A program made the position numbers and the translations under genes. DNA of 64,000 nucleotides, from the NCBI RefSeq assembly GCF_000423725.1, contig NZ_KE384084.1, forward strand, positions 570,222 through 634,221, read 5' to 3'. The DNA comes from Streptococcus devriesei DSM 19639. GTDB taxonomy: Bacteria > Bacillota > Bacilli > Lactobacillales > Streptococcaceae. Positions 27,145 through 37,959 of this stretch are shown piece after piece (the first letter of the stretch is position 1; every line of letters starts with the position of its first letter). Below the pieces are notes generated by a model. That model was not told where the DNA came from, did not search any database, and was given only the letters and a program-made list of their open reading frames with translations.

Positions 27145-27903
27145 TTATTTTACAAAGTCAAGAAGAGCAAGGAAACTGTCAGCCTGCAGAGATGCACCGC
27201 CGACAAGAGCTCCGTCAACGTTTTCTTTTGCCATGTATTCTGCAACGTTTTCAGGTTTTACAGAACCGCCGTATTGGATACGAACAGCCTCAGCTACTTC
27301 TTTGCCGTAAAGTTTTTCGACAGTTGCACGAACAACACCGCAGATTTCATCAGCAATGTTAGCGTCAGCTGATTTACCAGTACCGATAGCCCAGATTGGT
27401 TCGTAAGCGATAACCAAGTTAGACACTTGCTCAGCAGTCAAATCTTTAAGGTCAGCTGTAATTTGACCTTCAATCCATTCAGCTGTCTTACCAGCTTCAT
27501 AGGTTTCGAGAGACTCACCGCAGCAAAGGATTGGAGTCATGTTATGGTTGAAGATAGCATGAGCTTTTTTGTTGATTTCTTCATCTGTTTCATGGAAGTA
27601 CTCACGGCGTTCTGAGTGACCGATGATAACATATTCTACACCGAGAGCTTCAAGAGCTGCCGGACTTGTTTCACCGGTGAAAGCACCGAAATCTTCCCAG
27701 TAGCAGTTTTGAGCAGCTACTTGCAATTCAGTGTCTCTGACACCTTTTTTCATCCCTTCAAGGAACAATGCAGGTGCACCGACAACGGTATCAACAAGCT
27801 CATTTGAAGGAATATTGTTTTTAACAGCATCAACAAATTCACGAGCTTCAGCAGCTGTCTTGTTCATTTTCCAGTTTCCGGCAATAATTGGTTTACGTGA
27901 CAT
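27145..27903 (-). CDS. tpiA: Triose-phosphate isomerase
   Basis: The product has 252 residues. It has the TIM-barrel motifs GNWKMN (Asn/Lys near 10-13), [17 protein letters not shown] with the catalytic Glu, and [10 protein letters not shown]. It interconverts dihydroxyacetone phosphate and glyceraldehyde-3-phosphate in glycolysis. I chose the ATG at 27903, preceded by GAGG, which matches the family start [11 protein letters not shown]. Confidence 0.97.
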   Translation of the reverse strand: MSRKPIIAGNWKMNKTAAEAREFVDAVKNNIPSNELVDTVVGAPALFLEGMKKGVRDTELQVAAQNCYWEDFGAFTGETSPAALEALGVEYVIIGHSERREYFHETDEEINKKAHAIFNHNMTPILCCGESLETYEAGKTAEWIEGQITADLKDLTAEQVSNLVIAYEPIWAIGTGKSADANIADEICGVVRATVEKLYGKEVAEAVRIQYGGSVKPENVAEYMAKENVDGALVGGASLQADSFLALLDFVK

Positions 27904-28022
27904 TTCACATACCTCTTCCATTTTTTATTTACATTGTCTATTTTACCATAAATTCAGGGTGATTGAAAGATTAAGAAAGTATTTTACAAAACTCTTGACT
28001 GCTGCTGTCTATTAAGAACACC

Positions 28023-28051
28023 AAAAAAAGAGTCTCCTACGAGACTCTTTT
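28023..28051 (-). terminator. Intrinsic terminator after tuf
   Basis: On the minus strand AAAGAGTCTC and GAGACTCTTT form a stem followed by T residues. Confidence 0.8.
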
Positions 28052-28106
28052 ACAAGATAAGTTGTCTGACTTAAATTGTTATCTGGGAAAACTTAATTGC
28101 TTTTGA

Positions 28107-29303
<1,197 letters not shown>

Positions 29304-29375
29304 TTTGGGAAAAGCCTCCAATAAAATATATTTTATAGATAGACGGTAGGCAATACAGTCTAACTTTACCTTATT

Positions 29376-29403
29376 ATTTTAACAAATTACACTGAAAATG
29401 CAA
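29376..29403 (-). promoter_or_regulatory. Promoter of tuf
   Basis: On the minus strand TTGCAT and TGT-TAAAAT (extended -10) are separated by 16 bases between the hexamers. Confidence 0.65.
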
Positions 29404-29536
29404 GCATTTTATATGTATGTCTCTATCTTTTTTTCTGAAGAATGCTAAAATCAGCCTTAAGCAGGTAAAAAACAGGCAACTCCTTCTTTTCCTGGCTTGA
29501 CATTTTTGCCGCTGCTCAATGGTGCACAAAAAATAA

Positions 29537-29578
29537 AGAGGATTGGCCTGTTTTTGCACATTGCAAATCCAATCCTCT
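29537..29578 (-). terminator. Intrinsic terminator after ftsW
   Basis: On the minus strand AGAGGATTGG and CCAATCCTCT form a 10-bp stem followed by TTATTTTTT. Confidence 0.75.
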
Positions 29579-29601
29579 GTTTAAATTGTTCATCCGGCAG
29601 C

Positions 29602-30885
29602 TCACTCATTATAGAGCTCTTCGTAGATTTCTTCCTGAGACGCGACAAAAACATCATCAGTATTTCGCTCTGCCTCTGCTACTTCCCGATAAATTTCTTC
29701 TCGCTTCTCGTTGGCATCAATATTTAAAACAAAGCCGATAGCCACTGAGAGAACCAAGAGGCTGTTCCCGCCCTGCGACAGGAAAGGAAAGGTAACTCCC
29801 GTTGAAGGAATGAGACCGGATATACCGCCGATATTGACAAAGACCTGCATGAGCATCATGCCGCCAACACCCAGAGCAATCATTGAATTGAAGGGACTTT
29901 TAGCTTTGATACCGACCAAAAGAATTCTCAAAATCAAAAAGAAAATCAAGGCCAGAATCAAGCTGGCACCAATCAGTCCTAATTCTTCAATAACAATAGA
30001 AAACACAAAGTCTGTCTGCGCTTCCGGCAGGTAGCCGCGTTTTTCAATGGAATTTCCCAAGCCGCGGCCCAGCCAGCCGCCATTGCTCATCGCATAATAA
30101 GAATTAGCCAGCTGGTGCCCTGAGTCGGTAACATCCTGAAAGGGATTGAAAAAGGCACTGAAGCGTTTAGCCACATAGCCAAAAACAGGGACCCTGCTCA
30201 TGGTTTTGACACCAACCATATTGATGATGCCCAAAAAAACGGCCGATAAGGCAATAATTCCGGTCAGCAGAGCCGAAAACCAACGGTAGCCGACACCGCT
30301 GACTGAATACATCACAACAGCTGTCAAAACAATAATCGTTGCATTTCCCAAGTCCGGCTGCGCTGCCACTAAAAAGATTAAGACCAAAGAATAAAAGCGC
30401 CAATCTTTCAAATCACTCAGCTGTTTGGGCAGCCATTTACGCTTAGTCAAGGCCTGATAATCATAGACTTCAATGGTTTGCTGGCGTCTGGCAAAGGTAA
30501 AGGCCAGGAACCAAACCATAATGATTTTTAAATACTCCGCCGGCTGGAAACTGATTGGTCCCAGAACGATCCAGCCGTGCGCTCCGTTGACCTCCTGAGT
30601 CCAGAAACGGGCGATAATCAGCAGTAGGGCTTCTATCAGCATCACAATGGTCAAAACACCGCTGTTTTTTAAGAAATTTAATTTCAGCCGGTAAATAAAA
30701 AGAATGGCGAGCAGGCTAATAATCCAAAAAACACCTTGGTTTATAACCGAGCGAAAGGGATTCAAGCCATTCTGAATTAAGTTGGCACTAGTCGTTGAAT
30801 AGACAATAATCAGTCCCAAAACTGATAAAATCAAATAGGGTAGCAGTATCGAATAATTCAGCAGGTGCCGCTTATCAATTTTCAT
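29602..30885 (-). CDS. ftsW: Septal peptidoglycan polymerase FtsW
   Basis: The product has 427 residues of the SEDS family with about ten membrane segments. The conserved AAQPDLGNA and STGVTFPFLSQGG motifs are present. It makes glycan strands at the division site with a class B penicillin-binding protein. It lies between ppc and tuf, as in other streptococci. RodA is the close alternative, but the gene context favours FtsW. A GAGGA site precedes the start. Confidence 0.9.
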   Translation of the reverse strand: MKIDKRHLLNYSILLPYLILSVLGLIIVYSTTSANLIQNGLNPFRSVINQGVFWIISLLAILFIYRLKLNFLKNSGVLTIVMLIEALLLIIARFWTQEVNGAHGWIVLGPISFQPAEYLKIIMVWFLAFTFARRQQTIEVYDYQALTKRKWLPKQLSDLKDWRFYSLVLIFLVAAQPDLGNATIIVLTAVVMYSVSGVGYRWFSALLTGIIALSAVFLGIINMVGVKTMSRVPVFGYVAKRFSAFFNPFQDVTDSGHQLANSYYAMSNGGWLGRGLGNSIEKRGYLPEAQTDFVFSIVIEELGLIGASLILALIFFLILRILLVGIKAKSPFNSMIALGVGGMMLMQVFVNIGGISGLIPSTGVTFPFLSQGGNSLLVLSVAIGFVLNIDANEKREEIYREVAEAERNTDDVFVASQEEIYEELYNE

Positions 30886-31013
30886 ACGTTTTCCTCAAAA
30901 TATCTTACAAATCTAACATTAGCATTATACCATCTTTTGGATTTAAAACAAAGAAGAGAGCCAAACAAAAATTAACAGACAGCAAAGCAATTTTACCCCG
31001 GCACTTACCTGCA

Positions 31014-31062
31014 TAGAAAAAACACCCCAATCGTTAGATTTTAGGCCTAACGTTTGAGGTGC
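31014..31062 (-). terminator. Intrinsic terminator after ppc
   Basis: On the minus strand CACCTCAAACGTTAG pairs with CTAACGATTGGGGTG and is followed by TTTTTTC. Confidence 0.8.
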
Positions 31063-31113
31063 GGTTCATTTTCAGTAAAATTTTAATTTTGACTGTCTGC
31101 TACAGGGCGCTGA

Positions 31114-33849
31114 TTAACCGGAATTGCGCAGACCGGTCGCAACACCGTTGATGGTGATATGAATCAGATTTTCTAAATTTTCACCCAGCTCACCGCGGCG
31201 CTGACGCTTAATCAATTCAATTTGAATATAGTTTAAGACATTGAAATAAGGCAGGCGGGAATCAAGACTGGCTTGCAGATAGCTGTTGTCCTCCAAAAGA
31301 TGTTCGTGATTTTCGATAGCTAAAATAATATTCTTTGTCAGCTGCCATTCATCCAAAATCGTGTTAAAGACTTCTTTTGTTTCTTCATCCTGACAAAGTT
31401 TGGCATACTCAAAGGCGATGTTCATATTTGATTTTGACAGAACCATGTCAACATTAGACAAAAGAGAATGGAAGAACGGCCAGGATCGATACATTTCCTG
31501 CAGCGTAGCCAGATTTTTTTCATCTTTATCAATGAAATGTTTGAAAGCCGAGCCTACACCGTACCATCCGGGAAACATAATCCGATTTTGCGACCATGAG
31601 AAGACCCAAGGAATGGCACGTAAACCGCTGATTTCTGTAATTGTTTTACGGGCTGCAGGACGTGAGCCGATATTTAAACTGGAAACTTCCCGAATCGGAC
31701 TGGCTGCAAAGAAATAATCATAGAAATGCTCATTGCCAAAAACAAGGTCGCGGTAAATCGCATTGCTGTCTGCCACAACTTCGTCCATAATCTGACGGTA
31801 GCCGACCAGATTTTCAGCATCAACAATTCTCCTTGTCACGATGCGATCCAGAGTTGCTGACACCAGCATCTCCAAGTTATAATAGGCGACATCTTTGTTG
31901 CCGTACTTGTTGCCGATGACTTCACCTTGTTCTGTCAGGCGGATACGATCTTTAATAGAGCCAAAAGGCTGTGACGTAATCGCTTCGTAAGAAGGTCCGC
32001 CCCCGCGGCCGACTGTTCCGCCGCGGCCATGGAAGAAAGTGATTTTCACACCCTTATCCAGACCGATTTCTGTCAGTTCATTTTGGGCCTTGTACAAGGT
32101 CCAGCCGGAAGACAGGTAGCCGCCGTCCTTGTTAGAATCAGAATAGCCCAGCATAATTTCTTGGTAGCCATTATTGGCAGCAATCCATTTTTTGACAATA
32201 GCATAATCCAGATACTGCTTCATAATATCCCGCGAATTATCCAAATCCTCAATCGTTTCAAACAGAGGAACAATCTGAACACGCGCTTTTTCCGTGTCAA
32301 CCAGACCGACTTCCTTAAGCATGACTGCCAGTTCAAACATATCGGAAATACTTTCGGTATGCGAAATGATGTGCTGCTTAATGACGTCTTCACCGAGAGC
32401 ATCTTTCAGCTGTCTGGCTGTTTTAAAGATAGCCAACTCTTTTTGCAGAAGCTCCGATTTTTCAACATGAGTAGCCGAAAGAATCCGAGGATCTTCTAAG
32501 AGCTGATGAAGCAAAACCTGACATTTTTCGTCTTCAGACAGACTGCTGTAGTCCTTCACAATGTTAGCCGAAGCCAGCAGCTCTGCCACACAGGCTTCGT
32601 GGACACTCGAATCCTGACGCATATCAATGGAGGCCAAAAAGAAACCAAACACATCAACGGCCTGAATCACTTCGGTCAGATCACCGGTAACCAAAGCAGA
32701 GTCATTATTTTCCAAGAGAGATTTCTTGATGAGCTCTAAGTCATCCCGAAATTCCTGAGCTGTTTGATAAGGACGAATCTGTTGATTTTCAGCAACTTCT
32801 AAATCAGGCTCCTCTTTAGAAAAGTCCCCTTTTTTCAAGTAAGCCAAGGTTTCCTGCAATCTTGACTGGATGTAGTGAAAAGCTTTACGGTAAGGCTCTT
32901 TTTCACGGTAAATGGAAACATCTGTCGAACGAGCCGCCATCTCTTTGACAGCCTCGCTGATCGTAGAAAGACTGGTAGACAGAGAAAACGTCCGATAGAG
33001 GTCTGACAGTTTGCTGATATAGTAATTCAAAATGACTTCACTTTGAACCAGAGCGGATATTTTTAAGGTTTCAGCCGTTACGTAAGGATTGCCATCACGG
33101 TCACCGCCGATCCACATTCCCATGGTAATCGGTTTTGCGCCATCCAGATCAATCCCTTTTTGCTGAGCCAGCTGTTTGTATTGAGTGCTGAATTTAGTAA
33201 CAGCCTTGATCAAAGAGGAATTGTAGTATTCCATGACATTAGTGATTTCATTGGTAACTTTGAGTTTTTTCTCGCGGATAATATCTGTCTGCATAATCAG
33301 CTCAACATAGCGGCGCAGGTCATCATACCATTTTGCCTTGTTGATCGAACCAAGCTTAACGTCGCGATACTTGCGCAAAAGCTCATGAATTTGATTGGTC
33401 AAATCCAGCATGGTCTTGCGCTGCACCTGAGTCGGATGGGCTGTTAAAACCGGTACGACATTGACATTTTCTAAAATTTCCTGAGCATTGTCCTGTTCAG
33501 AAACCAGATCAATCGTTGCAGATATCTTGCCAAGATAGTCAATATCATTGTTGTTTTGATAATTGACCTCATAAGCCAAATTAACATCTTCAGAGATATT
33601 AATCAAAAGCGGCAAAATTGCAAAATAACGTGAAACCACAACCATCTCGTCATTATTGAGCTGCTTGATGGCTTGCTCTAAATCCTGATGCTTTCCTTCA
33701 GCGGATAATGTTTTTAAGAGAGTAATCTTATCAAAACTATCCTTTCCTATCATTTTCTTGGTAACATCATCCAATAATTCAGTAAGAATGCTGATTTCTT
33801 CGGCGATGGCCTCTTTATCATTTCTGCTCTCTAATTTACTGACTGTCAC
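31114..33849 (-). CDS. ppc: Phosphoenolpyruvate carboxylase
   Basis: The product has 911 residues, the normal length for bacterial PEP carboxylase. [13 protein letters not shown] carries a catalytic His, GGDRDGNP and [14 protein letters not shown] are the active-site loops, and the QNR-containing C-terminus ends in TGLRNSG. It makes oxaloacetate from PEP and bicarbonate. I chose the GTG at 33849, which sits about 10 bases after AAGGGA. A TTG at 33858 is possible but too close to that site. Confidence 0.95.
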   Translation of the reverse strand: MTVSKLESRNDKEAIAEEISILTELLDDVTKKMIGKDSFDKITLLKTLSAEGKHQDLEQAIKQLNNDEMVVVSRYFAILPLLINISEDVNLAYEVNYQNNNDIDYLGKISATIDLVSEQDNAQEILENVNVVPVLTAHPTQVQRKTMLDLTNQIHELLRKYRDVKLGSINKAKWYDDLRRYVELIMQTDIIREKKLKVTNEITNVMEYYNSSLIKAVTKFSTQYKQLAQQKGIDLDGAKPITMGMWIGGDRDGNPYVTAETLKISALVQSEVILNYYISKLSDLYRTFSLSTSLSTISEAVKEMAARSTDVSIYREKEPYRKAFHYIQSRLQETLAYLKKGDFSKEEPDLEVAENQQIRPYQTAQEFRDDLELIKKSLLENNDSALVTGDLTEVIQAVDVFGFFLASIDMRQDSSVHEACVAELLASANIVKDYSSLSEDEKCQVLLHQLLEDPRILSATHVEKSELLQKELAIFKTARQLKDALGEDVIKQHIISHTESISDMFELAVMLKEVGLVDTEKARVQIVPLFETIEDLDNSRDIMKQYLDYAIVKKWIAANNGYQEIMLGYSDSNKDGGYLSSGWTLYKAQNELTEIGLDKGVKITFFHGRGGTVGRGGGPSYEAITSQPFGSIKDRIRLTEQGEVIGNKYGNKDVAYYNLEMLVSATLDRIVTRRIVDAENLVGYRQIMDEVVADSNAIYRDLVFGNEHFYDYFFAASPIREVSSLNIGSRPAARKTITEISGLRAIPWVFSWSQNRIMFPGWYGVGSAFKHFIDKDEKNLATLQEMYRSWPFFHSLLSNVDMVLSKSNMNIAFEYAKLCQDEETKEVFNTILDEWQLTKNIILAIENHEHLLEDNSYLQASLDSRLPYFNVLNYIQIELIKRQRRGELGENLENLIHITINGVATGLRNSG

Positions 33850-33960
33850 GAAATGCAATTCCCTTCTTTAAATTGTTATTTTCTATCATATCACTTTTAT
33901 CAAAAAAGTAAATGAATTCTCTGGTATTGGTGCGCTTTCATAGTCAAAAGCACAGCTGCT

Positions 33961-34347
33961 TCACTTTTTGTCTTTGTAAACTTTCTGGTAAAATTCAATT
34001 TTATCGCCGTCTTTGACCTTAATCTTATCAGCAGATTTAGAGGCTAATTTATTGTTTACATCAAACATCCAGTAACGTCCGGTTTTCTTATCCTGGGACA
34101 GGCCGTCAATGGCTGTGATGAAGCCGCCCTTTTCTTTCACTTTGTAGTTAGCTTTCAGCACGTCCATCACTGTGTCTCCCTTTTTAAAGGAAACTTTTTC
34201 GTCAGTTTTATCCGAACCGGTCTTAACAATCAGCCTGACCTGAAAGTCTTCAGACGTCTTGGCTCTGCTGTTACTTTCGCTGTCGCTGCAAGCTGCTAGA
34301 AAGAGAACGATTCCGGTTAAGACTAAAAATTCATATAGTTTTTTCAT
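33961..34347 (-). CDS. DUF4430 lipoprotein
   Basis: The product has 128 residues with a lipoprotein signal (LFLAACSDSE; lipobox LAAC near residue 20) followed by a DUF4430-like domain. DUF4430 is related to the cobalamin-binding domain of intrinsic factor and transcobalamin. It would be tethered to the outer membrane face and bind a small molecule or peptide. The start at 34347 has an AGGAG site. It follows the ECF substrate protein gene directly, which suggests a shared transport task. Confidence 0.82.
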   Translation of the reverse strand: MKKLYEFLVLTGIVLFLAACSDSESNSRAKTSEDFQVRLIVKTGSDKTDEKVSFKKGDTVMDVLKANYKVKEKGGFITAIDGLSQDKKTGRYWMFDVNNKLASKSADKIKVKDGDKIEFYQKVYKDKK

Positions 34348-34846
34348 TGGATAATAATCTCCTAAAAATGGATAAAATAATGGGATAAAAGAGTACCGTT
34401 GACACAGCATGCATCAGATTGAACGTCATGCCAGCCAAAATATAAGCAAGGAGTGGAGCTGCAAACAGTAAGGCTGAGTAAGCATCAATAACGATACCGT
34501 AGATAACGCTCAGCAGACCTGCCAAAACAGCCTGCAGAATTATCTGATTTATGCTGCCAAGCCGCAAAGACTTTGTCAGGGGATAACAAATGAATTTCCA
34601 TAAGAATAAGATGCTGCCAAAACCAATAATCTGTCCTAAAACCCAAGGGCCGAAGCCCAGCAGAAAACTGGTAACCAGCATTGTTACAGACATAATCAAA
34701 AAGCTTTCCCAAAATCCGTAAAAAACTGCGCATACTAAAAAGATGGCAGTTATCGGCTGAATATTGGGCAGACCGGCAAAAGCGATTCGCAAAACAATCG
34801 CTAATGCTGACAAAATCGCAACGCGGCTAATTTTTTGAAGCGGCAT
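34331..34846 (-). CDS. ECF transporter substrate-binding (S) component
   Basis: The product has about 171 residues and is hydrophobic, with five or six membrane segments and the short N-terminal helix typical of ECF S-components. The substrate is unknown; the neighbouring lipoprotein and MetE-like gene suggest a cobalamin- or methionine-related compound. Its ATG at 34846 lies one base after the stop of the upstream gene, with GGGGATA as ribosome site. It overlaps the lipoprotein gene by 17 bases. Confidence 0.78.
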   Translation of the reverse strand: MPLQKISRVAILSALAIVLRIAFAGLPNIQPITAIFLVCAVFYGFWESFLIMSVTMLVTSFLLGFGPWVLGQIIGFGSILFLWKFICYPLTKSLRLGSINQIILQAVLAGLLSVIYGIVIDAYSALLFAAPLLAYILAGMTFNLMHAVSTVLFYPIILSIFRRLLSNEKTI

Positions 34847-34847
34847 A

Positions 34848-35978
34848 TTATCCCCAAACGTCATCAATAATTTCTTTTACAAGTTCTAATTTAGCCCATT
34901 GATCTTCCTCTGTCAAGATATTTCCTTCTTCTGTTGAGGCAAACCCGCACTGTGTGGACAGCCAAAGCTGATCCAGCGGCAAATACTGGCTGGCCTCTTT
35001 AAGACGGGCAATGACAGCCTCTTTATCTTCAAGTTTAGCATCCTTTGACGTAATCAAGCCAAGGACAGCCACCTTATCCGGATCCCTGAAATCTGCTAAC
35101 GGTTCAAAACCGCCTGCACGCTCGCTGTCAAATTCTAAAAAGTAAGTTTTTGCTGCTTCTTCGCCAAACAGTTCATGCGCAACCGGACCGTATCCGCCTG
35201 ATGAAGCCCATGTTGAATGATAGTTGCCTCGGCAGACATGAGTATTGACCTGCAAACCGTCCGGAACATTTTGATAGACATCATTATTTAAGGTCAGAAA
35301 AATATCTGCCAATTCATCTCTGACTTGTTTAGAGCTTTTATCCTGCGGAGCACCCCAAGCTGTCAAAAAGGCTTCGTCAACCAAGGTTCCCCAGGTGCAG
35401 TCATCTACCTGAAGCGTCCTCAGACCAGCCTTATATAGATCTTCTATGACTGTCAGGTAAGCTTTTTTGATATCCTGCCTCAATGCAGCAAAATCAGGAT
35501 AAACTTCCTTTAATTTTGCGACATGCTCAGCATCGCGGATCAATTCAAAATAGAACTGTGCCGGTGCCGGAATTGTGTATTTGGCTTCGACACCTTCCTT
35601 ATCAGCAAGGAGATCATATAAGAACTTATAATCGGCAACAAAAGGATGGTTTTCTCCGCTTATCTTTCCGGCAATCAGGGCCGAATCAGCCTTGGTTGTC
35701 TCATCATGAAAGTGGTAGCCTTCTGCCGCCTGAACATGGTCAATTCCTTGAAAGCCCCAGAAAAAATCTAAGTGCCAGTAAGCACGGCGGAATTCACCAT
35801 CAGTTACCTTCTCAAGTCCCGCTGCTATCTCCTTATCAACCAATTCTTTGATCAGCCGATCTTCAACGGCCCGCAGTTCTTCTTTGGAAATTTTTCCAGC
35901 TTCAAATTCTTCCCGTGCTTTTTTCAGAGCTTCTGGGCGTAAAAAGCTGCCAACGTGTTCAAAATATTTTTTTGTCAT
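34848..35978 (-). CDS. Core-MetE type methionine synthase family protein
   Basis: The product has 376 residues, only the C-terminal (catalytic) half of cobalamin-independent methionine synthase. It has FLRPEALKKAR near the start, the zinc-site motif NTHVCRGNY near 230 and STQCGFAST near 340. Family members (YxjG/YxjH, MesA-D) transfer a methyl group to homocysteine from non-folate donors. The ATG at 35978 has an AGGAGC site. It heads a cluster with the ECF and DUF4430 genes. Confidence 0.85.
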   Translation of the reverse strand: MTKKYFEHVGSFLRPEALKKAREEFEAGKISKEELRAVEDRLIKELVDKEIAAGLEKVTDGEFRRAYWHLDFFWGFQGIDHVQAAEGYHFHDETTKADSALIAGKISGENHPFVADYKFLYDLLADKEGVEAKYTIPAPAQFYFELIRDAEHVAKLKEVYPDFAALRQDIKKAYLTVIEDLYKAGLRTLQVDDCTWGTLVDEAFLTAWGAPQDKSSKQVRDELADIFLTLNNDVYQNVPDGLQVNTHVCRGNYHSTWASSGGYGPVAHELFGEEAAKTYFLEFDSERAGGFEPLADFRDPDKVAVLGLITSKDAKLEDKEAVIARLKEASQYLPLDQLWLSTQCGFASTEEGNILTEEDQWAKLELVKEIIDDVWG

Positions 35979-36111
35979 TTTTTGCTCCTTATCAAATAGA
36001 TAGAAATGATTATCTCTCATTTTATCATCTGTTCCTATAGCTGTAAAATATAAATATATTATGATTTTCTATAACTAATAACTATACCTCGTGCTCTAAA
36101 GCAGACATATT

Positions 36112-36140
36112 TTGCTTTTTTCCAAACTTTACGTTAAAAT
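36112..36140 (+). promoter_or_regulatory. Promoter abutting GH25 gene start (leaderless candidate)
   Basis: TTGCTT (36112-36117), 17 bases, TAAAAT (36135-36140). Seven bases then precede the ATG at 36148. The sequence between is purine-rich but too close to the start for a normal ribosome site. Confidence 0.6.
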
Positions 36141-36147
36141 AAGGGAG

Positions 36148-36993
36148 ATGAGAAGAAGAATTAAGCCTGTCTTTGTTCTAGCTTTCTTCAGTTTGTTCGG
36201 TTTATTGTTAATTTTGGGCAATATTCGTTCGGAAAATGCGCGGCAAAAAGAATTAGCCGCTGCTAAAAAATCAATCCCTGAAATTGAACAAACTGCAAAG
36301 AAGCCAAAAACAAATGCAGATGGAGACACTTTTACTCTTAATCCGATTATTGATATCTCCGGCTGGCAGCTGCCCAGCGAAATTGATTATGACACCCTGT
36401 CTAATAACATATCGGGTGCCATTATCCGTGTTCAGGGAGGCTCAGGTATTGCTAAAAAGAACAATGCTGCTCACAGTTCCGGAGTTGATAAATCGTTTAA
36501 GACACATATTGAAGAATTCCAAAAACGAGGCATTCCTGTAGCTGTCTACGCCTATGTCCGCGGGTCTAATGTCAAGAAGATGAAAGCTGAAGCTAAAACT
36601 TTCTATAAAAATGCTTCGCCTTACAATCCGACTTTCTACTGGCTTGATGTTGAAGAAAAAACCATGTCCGACATGAATAAAGGTGTTAAAGCTTTCCGTG
36701 ATGAATTGAAACGCCTCGGTGCCGAAAATGTAGGCATCTATATCGGTACTTATTTCATGGAAGAGCACAGCATTTCCACCAAAGGCTTTGATGCTATCTG
36801 GATACCGACTTACGGCACAGACTCAGGCTACTTTGAGGCTGTTCCAAAGACCAAATTAAACTATGACTTGCATCAATACACTTCTCAGGGACAGCTGCAA
36901 GGGTTTAAACACACGCTGGATCTCAATCAAATTGCCGTCAACAAAGACACAAAAGCAACTTATGAAAAATTATTCGGGCCGCTTAATGAATAA
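36148..36993 (+). CDS. Glycoside hydrolase family 25 (lysozyme-like), membrane-anchored
   Basis: The product has 281 residues. A short hydrophobic N-terminal segment (about 8-28) may be a signal or anchor. The domain has DISGWQ (catalytic Asp) and a WLDVEEK motif typical of GH25 muramidases, which cut the MurNAc-GlcNAc bond. Its role is wall remodelling or lysis, or defence. Choose ATG 36148: the TTG at 36112 has no ribosome site and coincides with the -35. The transcript appears to begin at the start codon. Confidence 0.85.
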   Translation: MRRRIKPVFVLAFFSLFGLLLILGNIRSENARQKELAAAKKSIPEIEQTAKKPKTNADGDTFTLNPIIDISGWQLPSEIDYDTLSNNISGAIIRVQGGSGIAKKNNAAHSSGVDKSFKTHIEEFQKRGIPVAVYAYVRGSNVKKMKAEAKTFYKNASPYNPTFYWLDVEEKTMSDMNKGVKAFRDELKRLGAENVGIYIGTYFMEEHSISTKGFDAIWIPTYGTDSGYFEAVPKTKLNYDLHQYTSQGQLQGFKHTLDLNQIAVNKDTKATYEKLFGPLNE

Positions 36994-37040
36994 GCTTGAC
37001 AGCTGCTAGGTTCCGTCATATAATGTAGTTAATAGAATAT

Positions 37041-37122
37041 CACAAGGAGTGCTTCTTAGCTGAGATTGCCTTTTGCAAAATCCTATGGACCTGATCTAGT
37101 TAATACTAGCGTGGGGATGTGA
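37041..37122 (+). promoter_or_regulatory. TPP (thiamine pyrophosphate) riboswitch
   Basis: The element has the THI-box features CTGAGA, TGGACCTGATCTAGTTAATACTAGCG-like segment and a closing CACA...TGTG pairing. It lies just upstream of thiT and controls thiamine uptake. Confidence 0.9.
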
Positions 37123-37146
37123 CTAATTGATGAAATTAACACATGC

Positions 37147-37170
37147 AGACTCCTTGAATGAAGGGGGTCT
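37147..37170 (+). terminator. TPP riboswitch expression hairpin over the thiT ribosome site
   Basis: AGACTCCTT pairs with AAGGGGGTCT, followed by TTTTT. The hairpin contains the AAGGGGG ribosome site, so it can act as a terminator or block translation. Confidence 0.7.
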
Positions 37171-37174
37171 TTTT

Positions 37175-37744
37175 ATGTCCAAAAATTCAGTCATTCTGGT
37201 TGAAGCGGCTCTGGCTGCTGCTTTAGCTATGGTCCTGTCACTCCTGCCTGATTTTGCCAGTTGGTTTACACCATCTTTTGGAGCCATTCCGCTCATCATC
37301 TTCGCCTTAAGAAGAGGAGCTAAGTACGGGATTTTATCCGGCCTGCTCTGGGGACTGCTGCATTTTCTTTTGGCAAAGGTCTACTATCTAAGTTTTTCTC
37401 AGGTCATTCTGGAATATCTCCTTGCTTTTCTGTGCATGGGTTTTGCCGGATTTATGCAAGCTCCTTTTCAACAGGCTCTTAACAAAGGAAAGAAGACAAA
37501 AGCGCTGTCTTATGCCATTATCGGTGCTTTTATCGCTACCCTCAGTCGGTATATCTGCCATTACATCGCCGGGTTCATCTTTTGGGGAAGTTACGCACCC
37601 AAAGGAATGTCTCCTTTTTGGTACTCTTTTACTGTCAATGGCAGTGCGGGACTGTTTACCTTCCTAGTGGTTATTTTGGTTTTGCTTGTCCTCGTGCCAA
37701 GTCAGCCGCAGTTCTTTTTGCCTAAGACTAAGAACAAGAGCTGA
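37175..37744 (+). CDS. thiT: ECF transporter S component ThiT (thiamine)
   Basis: The product has 189 residues with six membrane segments. It has the thiamine-binding ThiT pattern, including WGLLHFLLAKVYY. It binds thiamine and works with the EcfAAT energising module. The ATG at 37175 lies 7 bases after AAGGGGG. The upstream TPP riboswitch confirms the substrate class. Confidence 0.9.
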   Translation: MSKNSVILVEAALAAALAMVLSLLPDFASWFTPSFGAIPLIIFALRRGAKYGILSGLLWGLLHFLLAKVYYLSFSQVILEYLLAFLCMGFAGFMQAPFQQALNKGKKTKALSYAIIGAFIATLSRYICHYIAGFIFWGSYAPKGMSPFWYSFTVNGSAGLFTFLVVILVLLVLVPSQPQFFLPKTKNKS

Positions 37745-37803
37745 AAAACATCAGATAACAAATGGCTAAAATGTAAAAATACAAAGTCTGGAACAAATAA
37801 TCT

Positions 37804-37866
37804 ACTCCCCTCACAGCGGACGGTGACAAACAAAATTTCACCGGAAACGAGTAAGGGGAGTTTTTC
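37804..37866 (+). terminator. Nested terminator after thiT
   Basis: ACTCCCCT pairs with AGGGGAGT and a T-run follows; an inner hairpin (CGGTGA and TCACCG) sits in the loop. Confidence 0.6.
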
Positions 37867-37944
37867 TATGCCAAAAAGAAGCACTGCTCTTTGACTATAA
37901 ATAGTCATGCCTCACTTTTTTATAGCTATTTTTTAAGGCAATCG

Positions 37945-37953
37945 TGCTATTAT
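37945..37953 (+). promoter_or_regulatory. Extended -10 abutting amidase gene start (leaderless candidate)
   Basis: TGC-TATTAT ends 6 bases before the ATG at 37960, with no ribosome site. An alternative reading of the -10 (TATAAT at 37951-37956) is also close to the start. Confidence 0.45.
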
Positions 37954-37959
37954 AATGAT

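Noticed and set aside
34331-34867. Start of the ECF component at 34867
   Set aside because: That frame start lies inside the upstream gene; the ATG at 34846 has a better-placed ribosome site.
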